Source: JBBDYH01 sp040901795 (lineage in GTDB: Bacteria; Planctomycetota; Planctomycetia; Pirellulales; JALHPA01). From it: DNA of 35,525 nucleotides. A model generated the notes under the pieces. The model was not told where the DNA came from and ran no database searches. It was given only the letters and a program-made list of their open reading frames with translations. Of this stretch, positions 6,408-14,324 are shown piece by piece. A program made the position numbers and the translations under genes. The stretch is taken from the NCBI GenBank assembly GCA_040901795.1, contig JBBDYH010000052.1, positions 1 through 35,525 on the forward strand, written 5' to 3'. Within the stretch, counting starts at the first letter, position 1; each line of letters starts with the position of its first letter.

Positions 6408-7936
6408 CCGAGCTGAATAGCGTGCCTGTAGTACGGGTTTGCGATCAGCTCGGCCTGCAACCGCGATTGGAGTATCGCGAGCTGATCCTCCGCAGCCCGA
6501 CCATCGGCGGATTCCAGGTACAAGCGATAATGCGGCGGGCGAGCGTCGGCGACCGGGACGACCAGCGCAAATGCCGGCGCGATTCGGACCTCGGCGCATA
6601 CCCGCTCGAAGCACTCGCGGACAAACGGCTCGGCCAACTTCTCGCCCACCAGATCGCCGATGCGGTCCGCTTTGCCGACAAAACGCACCAGTGGACAATC
6701 GTGCTCGAAGCCGACAACCTCAACAACGTCGCGCAACTGATAGCGGTAAAGTCCCCCGCCAGTGGTCATGACCACCCGATACCGTTCTCCGAGCATCAAC
6801 TCGTCCGCCAACTGCCAGTCGTCGCACGCTGCACGTTGACCCACGCCATCAGCGACCGGCTCGAACTCGAAGAAATGCGAGTCGATCGCCAGAGTGCATC
6901 CGTCGCGGCCGACAAGCGGGATCGATATACAGCCTTCAGTCGCCAACAGCCCCTTGGGCTGGAGTTCAACCGCCGGAAACAGGGCGCGCAACTCCGGCAG
7001 AAACATCGCCGCACTGGCATCGCCCCAGGTACTAATGAGTGCCAACTTGGGCCACAGGTGTTGAAGCGTCGTCCGCATGTCGGCGCCAGTCGCGATGATT
7101 CTGTCAACCTGCCGTGCTCGTTCACGCGAGCAACGCAGCATGCCAGTCAGTTTTCTGCCGATGGCGCTGGGCGGCGCATCGGTTGGCCGGCATTTGCCAT
7201 CGAAGAGGTCGCGGCAGATTCGCTCCTGAAGCCGTGGAAGCGAACCGACGAGCGTAGTCAAAAACGTGGGACTCCATACCGAAATCAGGCTCAGGTCCTC
7301 GGCCGCGAGCAGAAACAACAGCGTGCCATATCGCCAGCTTTCCATGTCACCGAGCCGCGATACGAGCGGCGGAACGGCCAGCAGCCGCCGTATGGCCATC
7401 CGTTGCCAGAGTCCCAGATAGGCCGTGTCATCGTCGAAGCCGATCGGGATGCCTCCCGGCGTGCGACGTTGCCGGGCCATCGTCGGTGAGATCGACCAAT
7501 ACGCGCGGCCGCTCCGCACGGCGGGTCGGTGTTGAAACAAGTCGGCGATCCAAGTGGCCACTGCCCGCTGAAACTCCCGCCGCAGCGACGCCGTGTACGG
7601 AATAAACTTTTCCGCGGACGTCGTGCCACTCGTCGGTTCGAGCAATTCAACCAGCTCCGAAGTGAGCACGCCTTGCTCACCGGCGGCAATCCGATCGATG
7701 TCCGGCGCAAGGTCGTCCCAGGTCCCCGGCGGCACGCGGCGGCAGAAGTCGTGCACGGCGCCAATTTCGGCGAAGCCGTGCTCCTGGCCGAATTCGCAGT
7801 CCCGGTTCGCCCGCACGATCCGCTTCAGCACGCGCTCTTGTGCATGGCGCACTTGCCGCAAGGATTGTTGAAACCGGCGCGCCGCCGGGCGGCAAGAGAT
7901 CATCCATGCCGTATTCAACCACCACGCCACACTCAT
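6179..7936 (-). CDS. GH3-family acyl-adenylating / amido-conjugating enzyme
   Basis: 585 residues, full GH3 length. The ATP/AMP-binding motif TSGTTS lies at 102-107 in EPTSGTTSAEKFIPY, followed by the GH3 motif PKGLLATEGCISIPL and YRYQLRDVVEVVGF. In plants, GH3 enzymes adenylate small carboxylic acids such as jasmonate or auxin and couple them to amino acids. The bacterial homologues are mostly uncharacterised but belong to the same ANL superfamily. This is the last gene of the eight-gene minus-strand operon, overlapping the preceding gene by four bases (ATGA), so it probably activates or conjugates a carboxylate made by that operon. The final 20 or so residues look non-conserved and lie antisense to the PAP2 gene. 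Confidence 0.88.
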   Translation of the reverse strand: MSVAWWLNTAWMISCRPAARRFQQSLRQVRHAQERVLKRIVRANRDCEFGQEHGFAEIGAVHDFCRRVPPGTWDDLAPDIDRIAAGEQGVLTSELVELLEPTSGTTSAEKFIPYTASLRREFQRAVATWIADLFQHRPAVRSGRAYWSISPTMARQRRTPGGIPIGFDDDTAYLGLWQRMAIRRLLAVPPLVSRLGDMESWRYGTLLFLLAAEDLSLISVWSPTFLTTLVGSLPRLQERICRDLFDGKCRPTDAPPSAIGRKLTGMLRCSRERARQVDRIIATGADMRTTLQHLWPKLALISTWGDASAAMFLPELRALFPAVELQPKGLLATEGCISIPLVGRDGCTLAIDSHFFEFEPVADGVGQRAACDDWQLADELMLGERYRVVMTTGGGLYRYQLRDVVEVVGFEHDCPLVRFVGKADRIGDLVGEKLAEPFVRECFERVCAEVRIAPAFALVVPVADARPPHYRLYLESADGRAAEDQLAILQSRLQAELIANPYYRHAIQLGQLDKLDVRPLATSAAVAWSAFVERCVARGQKVGAVKPTVFDPVPGWPEVFELMVLRKTRQSTAMPSTAPVATSSK

Positions 7937-8673
7937 CGCGCCAGTTCCTTGTGGGCAGTTGCCGGACTAACGCCGATCACGCGCCACGCGGCAGCCGTAA
8001 AGTTCTCACGAGATAGGGGCGCCAAACAACACAACTCATCGCCAAGTGCATGGGCGGGGTTGCTGTCTAAGAAGAACCGGACATGCGGGTCGCGCATCCG
8101 AGCGGCTGTTATCTCGCCCAGGCCGTCCCGCAATTGGCACGGATTACGGGGCCGGATAATCCCCTTCGAATCGTCGTACGTGTCGCCAAACTTCGATCGG
8201 CCCAGCGCGTGAAGGACTGCCGCCTCGGCGGGAGGTGTGGGGACGTCGTGCCGCGGGTAAAACTCGTGAAAGAAGACGGGCAGAAATCGATAGGTGCGAT
8301 ACCCCTTGGAGATCAGATACCAGTAGAGCGGCTCGTCGTGGTACTTGTCGATCAACGACAGCGCCAAATGACCCCACACGTGGCTCAGCGCCGGATCGCC
8401 CCAGAACTCGCGGTCGACGATCGTATCGCCGGAGAACAGTGCCCGCACGACTCTGCCGGCAACCGACACATTCAAAACGCATTGCGTCGAAAATCCGCGC
8501 AGCGAACCGTCGGCAGGATCGATCACTTCGATGACCCACTGCTTCGCGGCAAGATCCTCCTCAAACTGCCCGAACGTCACGCCGTCATAGTGCCGCGCGT
8601 AGAGCGCGAACATTTCCTTGCGCCGAGACGCGTTCAGCTCGTCTAGCGGCGTCAACCGTCCGAGGAGTCTCAT
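7933..8673 (-). CDS. Uncharacterised protein, possibly GNAT-fold acyltransferase
   Basis: 246 residues, soluble, no signal peptide. I do not recognise a named family with confidence. The layout suggests a GNAT/N-acyl-amino-acid-synthase-like fold: an early MFALYARHYDGVTFGQFEEDL, a strand KQWVIEVID, then LRGFSTQCVLNVSVAGRVVRALFSGDTIVDREFWGDPAL and an ISKGYRTYRFLPVFFHEFYP segment. No RxxGxG acetyl-CoA loop is obvious, which would fit an acyl carrier protein-dependent acyltransferase or a different fold altogether. It sits 37 bases after the longer GNAT-like gene and overlaps GH3 by four bases, so it belongs to the same pathway. A role in acyl transfer is inferred from context. Confidence 0.65.
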   Translation of the reverse strand: MRLLGRLTPLDELNASRRKEMFALYARHYDGVTFGQFEEDLAAKQWVIEVIDPADGSLRGFSTQCVLNVSVAGRVVRALFSGDTIVDREFWGDPALSHVWGHLALSLIDKYHDEPLYWYLISKGYRTYRFLPVFFHEFYPRHDVPTPPAEAAVLHALGRSKFGDTYDDSKGIIRPRNPCQLRDGLGEITAARMRDPHVRFFLDSNPAHALGDELCCLAPLSRENFTAAAWRVIGVSPATAHKELAR

Positions 8674-8710
8674 GGATCACCAGCTTCACTTTCCGCTAAG
8701 CCTTAGACGG

Positions 8711-9829
8711 CTACAGACAACCCAATTCCAAATACGGCGGCCGGCCATCCAAAGATTTACGGAGCGGCTCGCCATCTTCCCAGCAGACCAGAAACAACCG
8801 CGTCTTGTACTCCGCACCTCCGTAAGACTGCAGTTCGCGCAGCAGTGGGTCAGACTCGTGCAGCCCCACCAGCAAGTACTGATAAGCCATTCCCGCAGCG
8901 CGGCGAAGCAATTCATCGAGCAACGCATGGAACACAACGGCGCAATGATCCGCCACGATCGGCAGCGCGCCCATCAAGTACCGGAACGGCTTTCCAACTG
9001 ACGGCAGCGGCGGCAGGCCGCGCGCCCAGGCCCAGGCATTATAAAGCGTCCGCGAATAACGCAACGAGCCGCTATAACCATGGACGACGCTTTGGCGGAA
9101 AGTCTGTTGGTCCCAGCCGCCGAGTATCCCCGTCAGTCGGTCACCGACATATGCTAACAGGACATTTTCGGGCCTAAGCGATCTGAGAAGCCCATGTGCC
9201 GAAAAAATGTCGGCGGCCGTGTAACACGGAAAGAACTGCCGCGCGGGTCCATGTTGCGTTAAGAAATCGAGAATCACCACAGCATCGCTCGCCGCAGCCG
9301 GCCGTATCGTTCCCTGGAAATGCAACGGTCTTGCCTGTTGTCGCCGCCGGATCGGGATCGCAACGGTATAAAACCAACCGGCCTCGTGATATGCCGGCAA
9401 GCCGGCCCGTCCGGAAGTGAGCACCGCAAGTGCCGCCTCGTTGCCTTCCGCGATCGTGGTCAGGTACAGCGTCGTGCGGTTGTCGGCCGTATGCAGCTTG
9501 CGAAAATAGGCGTAACCGCGGGCCACCAGACCGCGGTTGCGGTGCTGCTCAAGGACCCGCAAGGCGCTCAAGTAGCCGATTGGCTCGGGCACACCGTTGA
9601 TGTAGCGCTCCGTGATCGACCGCGAACCAAAACCGATGATCCGTCCCGACTCGGTATCGCGACAAGCGATCGTTTGGTGAAACCGGCCGTCGACGCTCGC
9701 GCCGCCGAAGTAGCTGGGCTCGCGGTGAAACGCCACTTGGATGCGGCCGTCCATCGGCGTGTCGGCCAGCACTCGGCGGAGGTCCTCGTCGTCGGCCTCG
9801 GTTGCCAATTCAAGCCGGTACCGGCTCAT
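8711..9829 (-). CDS. GNAT-family acyltransferase, long form
   Basis: 372 residues from ATG 9829, which has a GGAAGAG sequence just upstream; an ATG at 9886 would add 19 unconserved residues. The N-terminal half is GNAT-like: RYRLELATEADDEDLRRVL opens the fold, and the acetyl-CoA loop region EPIGYLSALRVLEQHRNRGLVARGYAYFR contains the RxxGL pattern. The C-terminal half begins again with TIRPAAASDAVVILDFL, which looks like a second, degenerate GNAT module. It overlaps the end of the radical SAM gene by 20 bases. The substrate is unknown; in this operon it may acylate an amine or hydroxyl on the product. Confidence 0.75.
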   Translation of the reverse strand: MSRYRLELATEADDEDLRRVLADTPMDGRIQVAFHREPSYFGGASVDGRFHQTIACRDTESGRIIGFGSRSITERYINGVPEPIGYLSALRVLEQHRNRGLVARGYAYFRKLHTADNRTTLYLTTIAEGNEAALAVLTSGRAGLPAYHEAGWFYTVAIPIRRRQQARPLHFQGTIRPAAASDAVVILDFLTQHGPARQFFPCYTAADIFSAHGLLRSLRPENVLLAYVGDRLTGILGGWDQQTFRQSVVHGYSGSLRYSRTLYNAWAWARGLPPLPSVGKPFRYLMGALPIVADHCAVVFHALLDELLRRAAGMAYQYLLVGLHESDPLLRELQSYGGAEYKTRLFLVCWEDGEPLRKSLDGRPPYLELGCL

Positions 9830-11171
9830 ACGCGCTCTTCCACTCGCCCAATCCGGCGCCGAGTCTGAGGCCTTGTCGCAGGTCAATGTCGTAGTGGGCG
9901 CTGATGTTCAGTCCGAGGTAGACGCCCGCCAGCATCAGGCTGCCGGCGTTCGCCACTCGGTCTTGCAACCGCTGCCAGATCGAGCCCCAAGCGTAGAACT
10001 GCCGCCGCGCGTCGAGACACAAGGCCTCCAGCTCGCCGGGTGACATCCGCTTCGGGTGGAAATTCACGTCGCCGACGCGGCTTTCGGGATCGAGCCACCA
10101 CCGCGGCTTCAGCAATCGCCCTTCGGCGGCGAGACGCCGGTACAGCGGCGTGCCGGGAAACGGAATCAAATGATTGAACGCCGCCAGAAACAGCTTCTGC
10201 TCACGGGCGAAATCGATGCTGCGTTGAATCAACCGCGCGTCGTCGTTGTCGTAGCCGAAGACGAAAGTTCCGTAGACTGCCAGCCCGTGCTTGCGAAACT
10301 GCCGCAAACTCCGCTCATAACTCCCCGAGGCGACGTTCCAAGACTTCCCCATCCGGTGCAGGTTTTCGGGATCGAGCGACTCCATACCGATCAGCACGCC
10401 GCGGCAGCCGCTTTGGACCATCAGTTCGAGCAGCTCGTCGTCCTCGGCGATATGAATGCTGGCCTGTCCCACCCAATGGATCGCCAGCGGCGCAAGCGCC
10501 AGGCACAGCTCGCGCGCCTTCGCAGGCTGGCTGACGATGTTGTCGTCGACGATGAAGAAGCGGCGGCTGCCGGTCGCCGTCATCTCGTCGGCAACCTCCC
10601 GCGCCGGGCGGTGACTCTGCGCGGCCTGATGGAACGCCGTGATCGAGCAGAAGTCGCATTTGAAGTTGCAACCGCGCGCGAACTCCACGAGCGTAATGTT
10701 CTGGTAGCGCCGGCCAGCAAAGACCTCGCGCCGCGGCTTCAGGCCCGACAAAGTCCGCATTGAGGCGCCCTGATAAACGGGCCGCAGCGCGCGATGGCGC
10801 GCATCGTCGATCATCGGCTGCCAGACAGACTCTGCGTCGCCAACGACGATCGCATCGGCCTCGGCCTGCGCCTCTTCCGGCAAGAGCGTCACGTGATAGC
10901 CGCCCATGATGACCGGAACGCCTCGCGCGCGGAACTGCCGCGCGATCTTGTAGGCCCGCAGTGCTGTAAACGTCTCGACGCTGATCGCCACCAGATCCGT
11001 CGGCTCGTCGAAAGGAATCTCTTCCATCCGATCATCGTAAAACCGCACTTCGACATCCGGCGGCGTCAAGCTGGCCAACAGCGCCATCGAGAGCGGTTGC
11101 ATTTGCCAGGCGCGCACGTACGGCTTGTTTTCCTTGCGTCCGACCGACGGGTAGATCAGCGTGAGCTTCAT
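9810..11171 (-). CDS. B12-binding-domain radical SAM protein (second of two)
   Basis: 453 residues. The first 130 form a cobalamin-binding-like Rossmann domain (LTLIYPSVG, TDLVAISVETFTALRAYKIARQFR, VPVIMGGYHVTLLPEEA, DAIVVGDAE). It lacks the DxHxxG base-off motif, as in class B radical SAM enzymes. The 4Fe-4S SAM cluster motif CxxxCxxC is at C168, C172 and C175 (ARGCNFKCDFC). The C-terminal region FVFGYDNDD and NHLIPFPGTPLYRR is typical of this class, which includes HpnR-like and BchE-like enzymes. They methylate unactivated carbons or form rings, often on lipids or tetrapyrroles. It starts seven bases after the other radical SAM gene ends. Which reaction it catalyses cannot be read from sequence. 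Confidence 0.9.
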   Translation of the reverse strand: MKLTLIYPSVGRKENKPYVRAWQMQPLSMALLASLTPPDVEVRFYDDRMEEIPFDEPTDLVAISVETFTALRAYKIARQFRARGVPVIMGGYHVTLLPEEAQAEADAIVVGDAESVWQPMIDDARHRALRPVYQGASMRTLSGLKPRREVFAGRRYQNITLVEFARGCNFKCDFCSITAFHQAAQSHRPAREVADEMTATGSRRFFIVDDNIVSQPAKARELCLALAPLAIHWVGQASIHIAEDDELLELMVQSGCRGVLIGMESLDPENLHRMGKSWNVASGSYERSLRQFRKHGLAVYGTFVFGYDNDDARLIQRSIDFAREQKLFLAAFNHLIPFPGTPLYRRLAAEGRLLKPRWWLDPESRVGDVNFHPKRMSPGELEALCLDARRQFYAWGSIWQRLQDRVANAGSLMLAGVYLGLNISAHYDIDLRQGLRLGAGLGEWKSAYEPVPA

Positions 11172-11178
11172 CGCCGGA

Positions 11179-12621
11179 TCAATTGACAGAGGCCTCGGAC
11201 GGCAGCTTGTCCTTCAGATTTGCCGACAACTCTACCCACTCGGCCTTCGACCGGCACGTATACCCATTGGCAGCGCTCGCAGCGGCTTCCGCCATATAGA
11301 CCGGGTCGCGGTAGATTTCAGGACCGGTCTTTTGTGGCAGATGCCGGGCGTAAAACCGGTATCCCAGATTCAGTGACACCCATAACGGCAAGATCGACCA
11401 CGGTGCGCCGCGGAAGCGGTGCACGAGCGACCGCCAGCCGTAGCTCTGCCGCCAGGACCATTCGAGCCCTTCTTGCAACCGCTCGGGGCCCATTTGCCGC
11501 GGTTGAAAGACGACATGCTCGACGTCGTAGAGCGACCAGTTTTTGTGCAACAGTCGCCCCTCCGCTTCGAGCTGCCGGAACGCGCCCGTGCCGGGAAAGG
11601 GCGTCATCACCGCATACCGCGGCAGATCGATGCGCGCCTTGTCGACAAACTCGACCGTCTTCTCAAAAACACTCGAGTCGTCGTTGTCGAAGCCGAAGAC
11701 AAAACAACCCTGCACGCCGATGCCATGATCGTGCAGCCGCTTGACGATCTCGGCATACTGGGCCGCGGAATGGAACTGCTTGTGCGTCTGATTCAACGTC
11801 GCCTGGCTGACCGATTCAAAGCCGATCAACAGTCCCTTACAACCACTCTGCGCGGCGAGTTTCAGCAGTTCCTGGTCCTCGGCGATCCGTGTCGTCGCCA
11901 GCCCAACCCAGCGGATACCCAGCGGGATCATCGCCCGATACAGCGTCTTGGCATAGACCACGTCTTCGACCGGGCTAAGGTCTACGAACAACGCGTGACG
12001 ACGTTCGAATGTCTCCAGCTCGGCGACCACCTCCGCGACCGGTCGATGGGCGTAGATATTCGCCCAGGCCGCCGGCACCGCGCAGAAGTCACATTTATGC
12101 GGGCAGCCGCGCGTGGCTTCGATGCTGTTGATCGTGGAATACTTTTTCTTATCGAGCAGCTCGCGGCGAGCGATGGGAACCCCGGCGAGACTGCGACCGG
12201 TCGGCAGATGGTACCGCTTCTGCAACCGCCCTGCCGCGAAGTCGCGCAGTAGCTGCGGCCATGACTGTTCCGCATACCCGGTCACGACGGCGTCAGCATG
12301 TTCGGCGGACTCGTCAGGTAACAAAGTCGCGTGCACGCCGCCAAAGGCGACGGTATGGCCGCATGCACGTAGCTGGTCGGCAATCGCGTAACCTCGTAGC
12401 GCCGTCCCCGTGATGCAGCTTATCCCGACAAGATCCGCTTCAAAGTCGAGATCGAGCGGCTGCACCCCTTCGTCCTGAATCGTCAGCTCGACTTCGAGGT
12501 CGTCGGGGATGAGCGCCGCGAGTGTGGTCAGCGTGAGCGGCGCATAACGCAGTGAGCGTTTGAAGATGCCCGTGGTGTTGCGATGGATCTCGCCGGCGGG
12601 TAGGAGGAGTTGAATCTTCAT
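11179..12621 (-). CDS. B12-binding-domain radical SAM protein (first of two)
   Basis: 480 residues from ATG 12621. That start gives a four-base ATGA overlap with the hydrolase stop and has GGAG eight bases upstream; the ATG six bases earlier is too close to this site. The N-terminal B12-like domain (QLLLPAGE, DFEADLVGISCITGTALRGYA, HTVAFGGVHATLLPDES, DAVVTGYAE) is followed by the cluster motif C173, C177, C180 (TRGCPHKCDFC). FVFGFDNDDSSVFEKTVEFV and MTPFPGTGAFRQLEAEGRLL follow. The same architecture as its neighbour, with many shared motifs, suggests an ancient duplication, so the two may act on successive carbons or successive intermediates. The C-terminal part contains a hydrophobic stretch (SILPLWVSLNLGYRFY) that might associate with membrane. 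Confidence 0.9.
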   Translation of the reverse strand: MKIQLLLPAGEIHRNTTGIFKRSLRYAPLTLTTLAALIPDDLEVELTIQDEGVQPLDLDFEADLVGISCITGTALRGYAIADQLRACGHTVAFGGVHATLLPDESAEHADAVVTGYAEQSWPQLLRDFAAGRLQKRYHLPTGRSLAGVPIARRELLDKKKYSTINSIEATRGCPHKCDFCAVPAAWANIYAHRPVAEVVAELETFERRHALFVDLSPVEDVVYAKTLYRAMIPLGIRWVGLATTRIAEDQELLKLAAQSGCKGLLIGFESVSQATLNQTHKQFHSAAQYAEIVKRLHDHGIGVQGCFVFGFDNDDSSVFEKTVEFVDKARIDLPRYAVMTPFPGTGAFRQLEAEGRLLHKNWSLYDVEHVVFQPRQMGPERLQEGLEWSWRQSYGWRSLVHRFRGAPWSILPLWVSLNLGYRFYARHLPQKTGPEIYRDPVYMAEAAASAANGYTCRSKAEWVELSANLKDKLPSEASVN

Positions 12622-13643
12622 CGACATCGCTCCAGGCTCGGCGGAATAGTATTGGTAGCGTTATCGCACTCAGCCGTCTCCATTGTTTGAGCCAGGTACC
12701 GCAGGATCGCCCGAGCCATCTGGATCGGATCCCGCCCCCGCGGCCGCAGGTAATGGTCAGCGCCCCATAGCGGATAGACTTGCCCTGGCGTTCGAGTCAG
12801 GTTTCCCAGCAAGATGCCCGCCCCATCGTTCGGCCCACAGTGGCGTATGCGGCGATACCACCGCCTGGCAAGCGAATTCGTCAAATGGTCCCGCAAGGGA
12901 AACCCGACGACATGGATCGCGCGCATCCCGGCGGGTAGCGTCAACGTCTTGTGCAACGGCGAATCCGCGGTGCAATCGAGCTCGCGCACGACGCCGAAAT
13001 CGTACCCTCGCATTCCCAGCAGGCACCGAAACCACCACGTCCGCAGTTTCCAGCGGAGCACCCACGAGACGAGCGGTGTGCCGTAGAGAATGCCAGACAG
13101 ATTGACCCAAGCGATAACGTCGCGGAACGCTTGACCCGCGTCCGGACGATCGAGCGCCAGCTTGATGTCCGAACCGCCCTTGCTCAGCGAGATCAACACC
13201 GTCGGCCCGAGATCGTGCTCTTGGAGCCAGTTGACTATGATCTCCGCGTTGGACTTGATTGAACCGAAGCTTTGGACGGGAATCATCTCCACGTCGATTT
13301 CCAACGGGCTGGCCGCCTCGCGGACGAGTCGTCCATCGGCGCCGCTCGCCGGAAACTCCTGGTAGAAAGCGCCCGGCACGATCGCCAGCTTAAACGGCGC
13401 ATCGCCGATCGGTCCGGTGTCGTCCAGCAAGTCGTCAATCGCCTGAATGAACGGCCCATGCTGCCCTGAGGTACAGACACGCTGATAGAGGAGCGCCGTC
13501 GCAAACTCGATCCCCTCCCGCTCCGCCACAACACGCAGCTCATCAACGGTCAACTCTGCTAAGTTGACGTGGTCCCGCCAATCGCTCGCCCGATCGAGCA
13601 ACTCACGCTCATACGTCGACAGCATCCGTTCATCGAGCGGCAT
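12618..13643 (-). CDS. Alpha/beta-hydrolase-like protein
   Basis: 341 residues from ATG 13643; ATGs at 13625 and 13685 are also possible and none has a strong ribosome site. A nucleophile-elbow-like segment TVLISLSKGGSDIKLAL is seen at about 148-164, with Ser154 in an SxSxG rather than GxSxG context. An acidic/His pair may be provided by the C-terminal LWGADHYLRPRG. An earlier FKLAIVPGAFYQEFP resembles the oxyanion strand. These point to an alpha/beta-hydrolase fold, possibly a lipase, esterase or acyltransferase, but the family is not certain. It overlaps the gene before it by about 14 bases and the radical SAM gene after it by four, so it is part of the operon. Confidence 0.6.
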   Translation of the reverse strand: MPLDERMLSTYERELLDRASDWRDHVNLAELTVDELRVVAEREGIEFATALLYQRVCTSGQHGPFIQAIDDLLDDTGPIGDAPFKLAIVPGAFYQEFPASGADGRLVREAASPLEIDVEMIPVQSFGSIKSNAEIIVNWLQEHDLGPTVLISLSKGGSDIKLALDRPDAGQAFRDVIAWVNLSGILYGTPLVSWVLRWKLRTWWFRCLLGMRGYDFGVVRELDCTADSPLHKTLTLPAGMRAIHVVGFPLRDHLTNSLARRWYRRIRHCGPNDGAGILLGNLTRTPGQVYPLWGADHYLRPRGRDPIQMARAILRYLAQTMETAECDNATNTIPPSLERCR

Positions 13644-14253
13644 TGGGGGGCACTCGCTTCCGAAGGGCGTACACGATGAGAGCACCGACGAGAATTCCTA
13701 CCAGCCCGGCGGCCACGCCGGTCCAGATCGCGGTGCGCCGGACCGCAATCCACAGAATCGGGTTGTCGAACATGTTGGCCGACGCGTGAAAGCCGGCGAT
13801 CTTCCAAGCGCCATTCGAGCGGACCAAGGTCGCGGTCCAAAGCGTGTTGACCGTGAATTCGCGTCCGTCGGTCAACACGAAGTGGTCCTCCGAGCTGCCT
13901 TGCGAAACGCCCGTATCCCCGTAGAGATGGGTCAACTCGGTGGGGATAGGATCCGTCGTCATCTCGGCCACGATCGGGTCATCGCCCAGCATCATCTTGT
14001 CGTAATATGCACGCACTCCGGCCGGCGTGCGGCTGACTTCAGCGTTTTGCCAGGTCACGATCACATCGTCGGCCAGATACGTCATCAACCGGTCGACGTC
14101 GTGCTCGTTGATGGCATCGACGACTTGCTGGCGAAACTCGCGCAGCTCCTGGTGGGCAGGGTCTTCCGGGGTCGGAACTTTGCCTTCTTGTCCCCAGGCG
14201 GAAGCCGCGAACGCGCACACAACCGTCAGTAGCACCGCCCGGCATCGGTTCAT
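13630..14253 (-). CDS. Exported SnoaL-like protein with C-terminal membrane anchor
   Basis: 207 residues from ATG 14253, which is preceded by a GGGGGT purine run at suitable distance; the same frame is open further upstream but that part is not protein-like. Residues 1-22 (NRCRAVLLTVVCAFAASAWG) are a signal peptide. Residues 30-150 look like a SnoaL/DUF4440 NTF2-like domain: FRQQVVDAINEHDVDRLMTYLADDVIVTW, then GVRAYYDKMM and WTATLVRSNGAWKIAGFHAS. A hydrophobic helix near 172-196 (WTGVAAGLVGILVGALIVYAL) followed by Arg/Lys anchors it. SnoaL-like folds act as small cyclases or ligand-binding domains. Here it would be a membrane-anchored, extracytoplasmic partner of the operon. Confidence 0.75.
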   Translation of the reverse strand: MNRCRAVLLTVVCAFAASAWGQEGKVPTPEDPAHQELREFRQQVVDAINEHDVDRLMTYLADDVIVTWQNAEVSRTPAGVRAYYDKMMLGDDPIVAEMTTDPIPTELTHLYGDTGVSQGSSEDHFVLTDGREFTVNTLWTATLVRSNGAWKIAGFHASANMFDNPILWIAVRRTAIWTGVAAGLVGILVGALIVYALRKRVPPNAAR

Positions 14254-14324
14254 AAGTATTACCCCCTGTGCGTCAAGCCTGTAATACAGATCAGTATTTG
14301 CGTTCACTCGCGATCCATTTCCGG

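Noticed and set aside
5993..7489. 498-residue plus-strand frame opposite GH3
   Set aside because: The minus strand encodes a full-length GH3 protein with all motifs; the plus frame is a shadow with biased Arg/His content.
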